Positions 1 to 4,974 of a stretch of 5,442 nucleotides of DNA are shown piece by piece. A program made the position numbers and the translations under genes. The notes under the pieces are model-generated. The model made no database searches, was not told the origin of the DNA, and saw only the letters and a list, made by a program, of their open reading frames with translations. The stretch's first letter is position 1. The number at the start of each line of letters is the position of its first letter. Origin of the DNA: Planctomycetaceae bacterium (GTDB lineage Bacteria > Planctomycetota > UBA1135 > GCA-002686595); the NCBI GenBank assembly GCA_013360535.1, contig JABWBL010000268.1:1-5442 (forward strand), given 5' to 3'.

Positions 1-217
1 GGCCCTCGGCCGCCGTGCCGTACTCGCCGAGCAGGGTCGGCACCGCACCGGGGTCGTTGAGCGCGAGCAGGCCCTCGAGCGCCGCCTTGCGCTCCGCCAG
101 CGTCCCCGCCGCCGCGGCCCTCACGAACTTCTGCTCCGCGGCAGCGAGGCCCTTCTCGTCGAAGCCCGGCAGGAACGCGAGCAGGGAACAGATCAGCGCC
201 AGAATGGAAGCGGGCAT
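1..217 (-). CDS. Exported helical protein, N-terminal part (runs off left edge)
   Basis: An open frame reads leftward from an ATG at 217-215 to the window edge without a stop, giving 72 residues of an unfinished protein. It begins MPASILALICSLLAFLPGF, a short hydrophobic stretch typical of a Sec signal peptide, followed by an acidic and alanine-rich helical stretch (LAAAEQKFVRAAAAGTL...). A segment reading LLALNDPGAVPTLLGEYG resembles the helix-turn-helix rhythm of HEAT-type repeats, but one partial unit is not enough to assign the family. An AGAGG Shine-Dalgarno sequence lies 6 bases before the ATG, which supports this start. The gene is divergent from rnpB, with about 105 bases between them. 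Export and helical character are inferred from sequence; function is unknown. Confidence 0.7.
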   Translation of the reverse strand, partial: MPASILALICSLLAFLPGFDEKGLAAAEQKFVRAAAAGTLAERKAALEGLLALNDPGAVPTLLGEYGTAAEG

Positions 218-286
218 GGGGAACCTCTGGATGCGGGTCGATCCGGCTGGGCCGGGGCGAAAGGGTAGCGCACGGGGACACGGCGG

Positions 287-315
287 TTCCCAAGGCTTCC
301 CCCAAGGCTTACGAT
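287..315 (+). promoter_or_regulatory. Predicted sigma70-type promoter of rnpB
   Basis: TTCCCA (287-292, 4 of 6 matches to TTGACA) and TACGAT (310-315, 4 of 6 matches to TATAAT, with the key T, A and final T kept) are separated by 17 bases. The expected start point, 7-8 bases after the -10 box, falls at about 322-323, the first base of the P1 helix of the RNase P RNA. That agreement is the main support. A 10-base direct repeat, CCCAAGGCTT (289-298 and 301-310), overlaps the two boxes. Confidence 0.55.
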
Positions 316-322
316 CTCCGCC

Positions 323-700
323 GGCGTGAGGGGCTCAGGACCGTCGTTCGCGGGCAACCGCGAGAGGAAAGTCCGGGCTCCACGGGTCAGGATGGTTGCT
401 AACGGCAACCGGCCGCGAGGCCAGGGAAAGTGCCACAGAAAACAAACCGCCGGTCGGCCCTCACGGGCCGGCAGGCAAGGGTGAAACGGTGCGGTAAGAG
501 CGCACCGCGGAGCTGGTGACAGCTCTGGCAGGGCAAACCCCATCCGGAGAAAGACCAAATAGGGATGGCTCATGGGGACGACCCGCTCCTCGCCATCCGG
601 GTAGGTCGTTCGAGGCCGTGCGCGAGCACGGTCCCAGAGAAAGGACGGTCTCGCCGCGCAAGCGGTCAGACAGGACCCGGCTTACAGGGCCCCTCACGCC
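323..700 (+). ncRNA. rnpB: RNase P RNA, bacterial class A
   Basis: This is the catalytic RNA of ribonuclease P, which removes the 5' leader of tRNA precursors. The ends are set by a perfect 12-bp P1 helix: 323-334 (GGCGTGAGGGGC) pairs with 689-700 (GCCCCTCACGCC). Conserved blocks appear in the right order: P3 hairpin with a GCAA loop (348-363), GAGGAAAGTCC (364-374), ACAGAAAACAAACCGCC (433-449), the P12 hairpin CGGTGC...GCACCG around GGTAAGAG (488-508), the L15 tRNA-CCA-binding region GGCAAACCCC (531-540), AGACCAAATAGGG (551-563), a P18 hairpin with a GCGA loop (616-631), a P19 hairpin with a GCAA loop (654-665), and GACAGGACCCGGCTTACAG (669-687). L15 has GGC where E. coli has GGU, a substitution I recall in other bacteria. 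Protein frames across this interval are spurious. No U-rich terminator hairpin is evident right after it. Confidence 0.97.
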
Positions 701-882
701 ACTGCCAATCCAAACCGCAACGAAATTGGAGCCGAGCCCAAGCACGGGTCTCTCCGAGCTCATGGTGGAGATTTCTTTGGGAATTCTCGGAAACATGTGC
801 CCCCGCGTCGATATCGGTTGTAGCTTCGCGATTCGCTTCGAATCACGTCGCCCTCCGTACCCTTCCCAGGACGCTGAGCGCC

Positions 883-1401
883 ATGAGGCTCTCGAGACTC
901 GCGTTTCTTTTCATCGCGCTGGCCGCGTTCCATGGCCCCGCATCGAGTATCCCGACGTCGGTCGGCCTCGCTGCAATCGAGTGTCACGGTTGCGTGCTGG
1001 GCTCGGGCTCAGCAAGCTCCAGCGGATCATCGGGTTGGTCCATCTCCATGACGATTGGCCCACCGAGTGGCAGCACCGGAAACGGCGACTGCTTCGAGTA
1101 CCAGGGTGGGTGTGGGGCGATGTCTTGCACGGTAGTGGGTACCGCGACAGTTACGGGACCTGTAGGTTCTAGTGGGACCAGTTGCAGTTTCTGTCGGCAA
1201 GCAGGTTCATCCCCGACTTACTGCCTGAGTCCCCAGCCGACAACGGGACCAGCGCCGAGTTTGACTGGAACGTCGTCGTCGACGAACCGCGTCGGATGCG
1301 GTAACACCTGCACCTATACCGCCGAGGTCCACGATTCCGAAACGGCGGTCTTGCTCGCGTCGGGAACGGCAAGCGCAGCTTGTTCCCCCTGCGAACCGTG
1401 A
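883..1401 (+). CDS. Exported cysteine-rich small protein, unknown function
   Basis: This encodes 172 residues from ATG 883. The frame stays open upstream into rnpB, but this ATG is chosen because a classical signal peptide starts there: MRLSRLAFLFIALAAFHGPA, positive N-terminus, hydrophobic core, probable cleavage near residue 20-22. AGGA at 868-871 is a weak, distant ribosome site. The mature part has 12 cysteines (34, 37, 70, 77, 82, 101, 104, 114, 139, 143, 167, 170), including CxxC pairs at 34/37, 101/104 and 167/170. It is otherwise rich in Gly, Ser and Thr with almost no charge, which suggests a disulfide-stabilised beta-rich surface or extracellular protein. The downstream gene follows after 15 bases, so the two probably form an operon. 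I recognise no family. Codon use is less GC-biased than in the genes after 2850. Confidence 0.75.
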   Translation: MRLSRLAFLFIALAAFHGPASSIPTSVGLAAIECHGCVLGSGSASSSGSSGWSISMTIGPPSGSTGNGDCFEYQGGCGAMSCTVVGTATVTGPVGSSGTSCSFCRQAGSSPTYCLSPQPTTGPAPSLTGTSSSTNRVGCGNTCTYTAEVHDSETAVLLASGTASAACSPCEP

Positions 1402-1416
1402 AATCGGAGCCATCCG

Positions 1417-2244
1417 ATGGATTCCCGTACGAGAACCGCAGCATTGCTGCTCGTCGGCGCTGCTCTGGCAGCGTTGGCTTTGACCCCGCTGGGCGGTCGT
1501 GAGCCCGCTCTTGATTACGACGCTGCGGAGCCACTGTGCGCGCTTCCCGGTTGGAGCGAAACCACGAACGAGCCGCGCGCTCCGGTGGCTGCGCCGACAG
1601 TCGAGCCGCCCAAGGTTGTCCAGACGGCTGAGAACTACCTTCAGGACCTCTACGGTGCCCAGTGGAAGGTGTATCGAGAGCGCCTCAACTCCCAGCAGCT
1701 GCGGATGATCCAGCGACCCATGGATCCAGCCAACCTTCCACCCTCTTGGGAGGACGCCAGCGCTGAATTGCGGGAACGGGCGCTGATCGGTCCCGAGAAC
1801 CTCCAGTTTCACGCGGACGCGTCGATCGATTGGCGCGCGGATCTCTACGACAGCTGGGACAAGATCCGAGAAGTGTTTCACGAGGTGCCGTTGGACGCCA
1901 CGCCGGAGCAACTCGAGGCGTTTCGCGAATACGCGAGGCCGATCGACGACCGGCTTCGCGATTTGGCCGCACAGAGGACCGCGATTCTGGCGGACGTTCA
2001 GGCGTACAAATGGGAGTCGAACGACTTCGATCGAGCGCCCATCGTATGTGCGCCGACGCCCTACGATTCGAACGTGCGCCGGAGCGTCCACACGACGGCG
2101 TGCGGCGCTGGTAATCAATGGTCGATGGTGATGCACGTGTTCGAGGACGAAATGCCTCCCGCGTTTGCTGCGTTGGAGCTTCAGATCCGAGATGAGCTCG
2201 CGGCGCGCGTGGACGCGCTGAAGGCCTACATCAAGTCGCTCTAA
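1417..2244 (+). CDS. Signal-anchored helical protein, unknown function
   Basis: This encodes 275 residues. The start ATG is preceded by GGAG at 1406-1409 with 7-base spacing, a good ribosome site. Residues about 8-24 (ALLLVGAALAALALTPL) form a hydrophobic segment after a basic N-terminus, either an uncleaved anchor or a signal peptide. A proline-rich linker (about 53-66) follows, then a mostly alpha-helical, charged domain (70-200) with many Trp, Tyr, Asp and Glu residues. A region with two cysteines (211 and 229) comes next, and the protein ends in an amphipathic helix (about 246-275). I do not recognise a domain. With the cysteine-rich exported protein 15 bases upstream it probably forms a two-gene envelope or secreted unit. 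A strong hairpin lies just after the stop. Confidence 0.8.
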   Translation: MDSRTRTAALLLVGAALAALALTPLGGREPALDYDAAEPLCALPGWSETTNEPRAPVAAPTVEPPKVVQTAENYLQDLYGAQWKVYRERLNSQQLRMIQRPMDPANLPPSWEDASAELRERALIGPENLQFHADASIDWRADLYDSWDKIREVFHEVPLDATPEQLEAFREYARPIDDRLRDLAAQRTAILADVQAYKWESNDFDRAPIVCAPTPYDSNVRRSVHTTACGAGNQWSMVMHVFEDEMPPAFAALELQIRDELAARVDALKAYIKSL

Positions 2245-2252
2245 CCGACTGC

Positions 2253-2307
2253 GCCGCCGTTGCGACGTTGTCCGAGCTCCCCTGGGAGCTCGGACAACGT
2301 CGGCGGC
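2253..2307 (+). terminator. Strong hairpin after the two-gene unit, possible terminator
   Basis: Bases 2263-2281 are perfectly complementary to 2284-2302 (19 bp, nominal 2-base loop, in practice 18 bp with a 4-base loop). Below a 5-base bulge on the left arm (2258-2262), a further GCCGC/GCGGC pairing joins 2253-2257 to 2303-2307. It starts 8 bases after the stop at 2244. No T-tract follows on the plus strand (GGCCCCCCAATG), so it is not a textbook intrinsic terminator. It may be a U-less terminator, an mRNA 3'-end stabiliser, or a protein-binding palindrome. Confidence 0.45.
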
Positions 2308-2547
2308 CCCCCAATGCCCGGCTCGTCCGGCAACGAGGTTTGGTCCTTGCTCGGACGACAGGCGCGGGGCCACGTTGCGAACGGCTTGTTCATGAGGATG
2401 CGCCCGCAGACCTCCCCGACCAGCACGAGAACTTGGATCGGTTCGCGAGGGGGACACAAGGCGGGTCACAGACCCCCTCACGCAGCCGGATGTCGGGTTC
2501 CGGCGCGGCGACGAGTGCCGCTTCGGACCTCGGCTCGAGGAGCGTCT

Positions 2548-2567
2548 GAACACAATTAGTTGTGTTC
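2548..2567. promoter_or_regulatory. 8-bp inverted repeat, operator-like
   Basis: GAACACAA (2548-2555) and TTGTGTTC (2560-2567) are perfect inverted arms around the 4-base TTAG. The site is strikingly AT-rich against its surroundings. It lies 24 bases upstream of a TTGACA hexamer at 2592, a position suitable for a dimeric transcription regulator. As RNA it could be only a weak hairpin. No regulator gene in the window points to an identity. Confidence 0.4.
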
Positions 2568-2591
2568 GAAGAGGTCCTGACCTTCAGCATC

Positions 2592-2619
2592 TTGACAGAT
2601 CGCACGGTCCGGGGAGAAT
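2592..2619 (+). promoter_or_regulatory. Promoter-like pair upstream of the Nudix gene
   Basis: A perfect TTGACA (2592-2597) is followed after 16 bases by GAGAAT (2614-2619, 4 of 6 matches to TATAAT). The -10 box is weak. If used, transcription would start near 2626 and give a leader of about 225 bases before the Nudix start at 2851. The exact -35 hexamer stands out in sequence this GC-rich, but chance cannot be excluded. Confidence 0.35.
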
Positions 2620-2850
2620 CGGGGCCACGTCGCAGCTCGAGGGGAGCTCGAGGCGTCCGGGTCGCCCGCAGGTCGCGGACACCCGCCGCCCGGACACCCC
2701 CGGAGGCCCACCGGCCGGCCGCGACGGACCTCTCCAAGACCCACCCGGGCTTGCCTCTCTTCAGAAGGGGGAGACGGCCCACGGCGGAAGCGGCCTGCCA
2801 GACTGGCGGGCGGCCCCGTCGAAGGCTCCCTCTCTCAAAACCTCACCTCG

Positions 2851-3525
2851 ATGGAGTTCGTCTTTGTCGTTCCGCGCCGGGAGCTCTTCCCGGACCACTT
2901 CCCTCAGGGCTTCGTGCCCTTTGGCGAGGTCTGGAACGCGCGGCGCCTCGAGGACGTGGTCCAGCGCTCCGGCTTCTTCGTCGAGCGCTCGAAGGCCGAG
3001 CTCAACCCGGACTGGAAGCAGGTCATCCCCTACAACGTCGTGGTCTGCGGCTCGCAGGTGCTGCTGCTCAAGCGCACCAAGGCCGGCGGCGAGGCGCGGC
3101 TGCACCACAAGCTCACGATCGGCGTGGGCGGCCACCTCAACCCCGAGGATCTCGACGAGACGACGAACTCGCGCAACCCGATCCCGCGTGGAACCGGGCG
3201 CGAGCTCGCTGAGGAACTCGCGCTCGACGGGAGCTTCGAGCCCGAGCCCGTCGGCCTGATCAACGACGACTCCAACCCCGTGGGCGCGGTCCACGTCGGG
3301 CTGGTGCAGCTCGTGCGCGTGCAGGGCACGGTCGAGATCCGCGAGACCCAGATGCTCGAAGGGCGCCTCGCGAGCGCCGCCGAGCTGCTCCAGATGCTGC
3401 GCGACGGCGCCAACTTCGAGACCTGGTCCGCCCAGCTCGTCGCGGCGCTGCCGACGCTGCTCACTCCCCCTGTGCGGTCGATCGCGACGGCGACCGCCTC
3501 TGCCGGCTCCGCAGCGCGGAGCTAG
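2851..3525 (+). CDS. Nudix-family hydrolase with expanded Nudix box
   Basis: This encodes 224 residues. Nudix enzymes hydrolyse nucleoside diphosphates linked to another moiety, using divalent metal held by the Nudix box. Here YNVVVCGSQVLLLKR (61-75) is the usual leading strand. GVGGHLNPED (91-100) supplies the glycine end of the box, and RELAEEL (117-123) its helix with the metal-binding glutamates E118, E121 and E122. In the consensus (GX5EX7REUXEE) the spacing from the first acid to RE is fixed; here about nine extra residues (within 101-116) lie between, so it belongs to a divergent branch. The N-terminus MEFVFVVPRRELF is folded and may recognise substrate; the last 20 residues (Ala/Ser/Thr) look like a disordered tail. 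No clear ribosome site precedes the ATG, so a leaderless or weakly initiated start is possible. Substrate is unknown. The next gene follows after 63 bases. Confidence 0.82.
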   Translation: MEFVFVVPRRELFPDHFPQGFVPFGEVWNARRLEDVVQRSGFFVERSKAELNPDWKQVIPYNVVVCGSQVLLLKRTKAGGEARLHHKLTIGVGGHLNPEDLDETTNSRNPIPRGTGRELAEELALDGSFEPEPVGLINDDSNPVGAVHVGLVQLVRVQGTVEIRETQMLEGRLASAAELLQMLRDGANFETWSAQLVAALPTLLTPPVRSIATATASAGSAARS

Positions 3526-3588
3526 ACGGCGAGCCCTTCCAAAACGCGCCCGCCGGCCCATAAGTCCACCGCCCCCAAAGGCAAACGA

Positions 3589-3804
3589 ATGAAAACCAAG
3601 GTCACCAACGACACCCAGCGCCTCTACGACCTGCTCCTCGGCGCCCGCACGGCCGACAAGGTCACCCTCTACTTCCGCGACGGTCGCGTGCTCAACGGCT
3701 CGCTGATCTTCAACCCGTCGAAGGGCACCGGGCGCCTGATCAACATCGACCAGGAGATGTCGCTCGACTTCTCCGTCGACAAGCTGCGCGAAGTCAAGTT
3801 CTAG
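3589..3804 (+). CDS. Small conserved-looking protein of 71 residues
   Basis: ATG 3589 is preceded by AAAGG (3577-3581) with 7-base spacing, and codon use is strongly GC3-biased like the neighbouring Nudix gene, both signs of a real gene. After a helical start (KVTNDTQRLYDLLLGARTA), residues 23-71 alternate hydrophobic and polar residues in a beta-strand pattern: DKVTLYFRDGRVLNGSLIFN, then GRLINIDQEMSLDFSVDKLREVKF. The DGRVLNG turn followed by paired strands recalls small beta-barrel folds such as the Sm-like or PilZ-associated 'GRV.KG' domains, but I cannot assign it. There are no cysteines, signal peptide or membrane segment, so it is cytoplasmic. It may be cotranscribed with the Nudix gene. 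A hairpin terminator follows 22 bases after its stop. Confidence 0.8.
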   Translation: MKTKVTNDTQRLYDLLLGARTADKVTLYFRDGRVLNGSLIFNPSKGTGRLINIDQEMSLDFSVDKLREVKF

Positions 3805-3825
3805 TCGCGCCCCCGTCCGAACGAT

Positions 3826-3869
3826 CCGGCCCGGCCTGCGTCACGCGACGCGGGCCGGGCCGGTGTGTT
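3826..3869. terminator. GC-rich hairpin between convergent genes
   Basis: Bases 3826-3842 pair with 3847-3863 (17 bp with one G-U pair at 3837, loop ACGC), followed on the plus strand by TGTGTT (3864-3869), a poor T-tract. It lies 22 bases after the stop of the 71-residue gene and 22 bases before the stop of the minus-strand AhpD-like gene. It is therefore well placed as a bidirectional terminator. Confidence 0.72.
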
Positions 3870-3885
3870 CCCGACGGCGCCGGCT

Positions 3886-4467
3886 TCAGGGCCGCGAGCG
3901 TCGATCCGGCGGCATCCCGGGCTCGAGCTCGACGTGCAATGCGTCGGCGACACGGTTGATGTAGTTGAAGTACGCGACAACCTGCGTCGCGTCGTGCAGC
4001 GCGCGGTCGTCGAGGCCGTGCGCGCGCAGGAGGTCGAGGTCGGCGGCCGCCATCGCGGCCGGAGTGCGGGTGAGCTTCGCCGCGAACGTCGCGAGCGCGC
4101 GCTCGCGCGGGTCGAGCTCGGCCTTGCGCCAGTCCTCCGCCAGCGCTGCACACAGCCCGTCGAGCGCGCGCGGCTCCATGGAAACGATCTCGGCACGGAG
4201 ATCGGCGAGGTGCGCGTGCAGTCAGTAGTGGCAGTGGTTCTCGAGCGAGACCACGACGGCCAGCAGCTCGCGCTCGCGCCGCGAGAGCGGCGACGGCCCG
4301 TGCATCAGCGCCTTGTAGAGCTCGAGCGACGTGTCGAGCACGCGCGGGTTGGGGCTCTGCACCTGCAGGATCTGGAACACCTTGCCCGCGCGGCGGATGG
4401 CCTCGTCGTAGAGCGCGCGCAGCGCTCCCGTCGCCTCCTCCGGACGAACGAGCCGGATCCAGCTCAC
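3886..4467 (-). CDS. AhpD-like (carboxymuconolactone decarboxylase family) selenoprotein
   Basis: AhpD-fold proteins are all-helical thiol redox enzymes, including peroxidase-related enzymes, with the motif E-x11-C-x-x-C-x-x-x-H. This frame begins at GTG 4467 (MSWIRLVRPEEATGALRALY, the usual start of peroxidase-related members) and reads to a TGA at 4224-4222. The same frame then continues without interruption to the stop at 3888-3886. Reading the internal TGA as selenocysteine gives 193 residues, the family's usual size: E67, C79, Sec82 and H86 fall exactly on the motif (C-H-Y-U-L-H-A-H). The C-terminal half carries the typical TQVVAYFNYINRVADALHVE (162-180). The TGA replaces only the second redox cysteine, there is no other lesion, and a SECIS-like stem-loop follows it. 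Initiation uses GTG after a G-rich GGGGGA. The alternative is a TGC-to-TGA nonsense mutation or sequencing error, in which case it would be a pseudogene. Confidence 0.85.
4185..4224 (-). promoter_or_regulatory. Sec codon (TGA 4224-4222) with candidate bacterial SECIS stem-loop
   Basis: Bacterial SECIS elements lie inside the coding region just after the UGA and are bound by SelB. After the TGA there are 17 bases, then CGATCTC (4204-4198), the loop CGTGCC (4197-4192) and GAGATCG (4191-4185), a perfect 7-bp stem. The apical loop begins 25 bases after the UGA and has G as its second base, matching the published rule that a guanosine lies in the first two loop positions with a loop distance of about 16-37 bases. 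A weaker competing pairing, GCACG (4218-4214) with CGTGC (4197-4193), is also possible. The element was found by eye, without energy calculation. Confidence 0.65.
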
Positions 4468-4534
4468 GACGGGTCCCCCGCGCGCGCAAGCTCGAAGGAA
4501 GCGGAGTGGACGCGGCTCATGGCAACCGCCGATG

Positions 4535-4972
4535 TTACGCGTTGTGCACCCAGGCGCCGAGGGTCTGCGCGTGGTGCAGCTTGAGCAGGCTCATGCGCTG
4601 GAAGCTCGCGTCGAAGCGGCGCTCCCCCATGTCCCGCAAGAAACCGCCCAGGTGCGCGTACCAGCGTGCCCGCGTCTCTTCGGCCTCGCGGCACACGCGC
4701 AGCGCGAAGCGCGGCCCGAGGATCCGCACGCTGAAAACGAGCAGCTCGGCGAGCACGCGCCGCCGCAGGCTCGCGCGCGCAGGCTGCAGCCCGAGCGCCT
4801 CGATCGTCGCGGTCAGCTCGGCGATCTGTCGCAGCTCGTCCTCGACGAACGTCGCCAGCACACGCGCCAGATCGCCGTCGCGCACCAGCCCCGCGAGGCG
4901 CCGGTAGGCGACGAGCGCGCCGTGCTCGGAGCGCAGCGCCTCGTCGAGTTCCGAACCGAGCGTGTTCGCCAT
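4535..4972 (-). CDS. Ferritin-like helical bundle protein with altered metal ligands
   Basis: This encodes 145 residues predicted as four long helices (about 4-30, 33-61, 66-112, 119-143). Ferritin-like carriers usually have an acidic ligand in helices 1 and 3 and ExxH in helices 2 and 4. Here E16 and E98/E99 fit, but helix 2 reads E46-L-R-Q49 and helix 4 reads K131-L-H-H134, so a histidine and a glutamate are replaced. H134 remains, followed by AQTLGAW, a common ending of this fold. The di-iron centre may be lost or changed, or the family assignment may be too generous. The ATG is 2 bases after the preceding stop and has no Shine-Dalgarno sequence, which suggests translational coupling. The AhpD-like selenoprotein begins 67 bases downstream. 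No signal peptide is visible, so it is probably cytoplasmic. Confidence 0.6.
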   Translation of the reverse strand: MANTLGSELDEALRSEHGALVAYRRLAGLVRDGDLARVLATFVEDELRQIAELTATIEALGLQPARASLRRRVLAELLVFSVRILGPRFALRVCREAEETRARWYAHLGGFLRDMGERRFDASFQRMSLLKLHHAQTLGAWVHNA

Positions 4973-4974
4973 CG

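Larger units (their letters stand above)
2308..2850. other. Gap of about 540 bases without a supportable gene
   Basis: Several open frames cross this region on both strands, but all are Arg/Pro/Ala-rich products of high GC, without good ribosome sites, and some overlap the Nudix gene in another frame. What it does hold is short stems: TCGTCCG/CGGACGA (2323-2329 with 2352-2358), GAGGGGG/CCCCCTC (2447-2453 with 2473-2479), an 8-bp inverted repeat (2548-2567), GTCCGGG/CCCGGAC (2655-2661 with 2689-2695), a tandem AGCTCGAGG (2634-2642 and 2645-2653), and a promoter-like pair at 2592-2619. Checks for tRNA, tmRNA and SRP RNA signatures were negative by eye. An unrecognised small RNA or a long leader for the Nudix gene remains possible. 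Confidence 0.5.

Noticed and set aside
830..844. Small hairpin GATTCG-CTT-CGAATC between rnpB and the cysteine-rich gene
   Set aside because: Only 6 bp with no T-tract and 130 bases after the end of rnpB; not enough for a terminator or operator call.
461..1172. Several long open frames on both strands across rnpB and beyond (193-573 minus, 461-796 minus, 516-1172 plus)
   Set aside because: They lie over the conserved RNase P RNA or the cysteine-rich gene in other frames, are rich in Arg/Pro, and have no domain or ribosome site. They are by-products of high GC content.
1207..2553. 448-residue minus-strand open frame
   Set aside because: It runs antisense to two plus-strand genes that have signal peptides and ribosome sites. 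Its translation is an Arg-rich low-complexity product, as expected for the shadow of a GC-rich gene.
2560..2580. GTTCGAA resembling a tRNA T-loop
   Set aside because: No matching acceptor stem, anticodon arm or D-arm can be placed around it.
2562..3212. 216-residue plus-strand open frame overlapping the Nudix gene
   Set aside because: The overlapping frame of the Nudix hydrolase contains the conserved motif; this one is Arg/Pro/Ala-rich without recognisable features.
4180..4224. Reading the TGA in the AhpD-like gene as a simple nonsense mutation or a start of a second gene at ATG 4179
   Set aside because: The downstream part alone lacks the redox motif and half of the fold, no ribosome site precedes ATG 4179, and the TGA falls on the second redox cysteine with a SECIS-like stem after it. 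Kept as the alternative in the gene entry.
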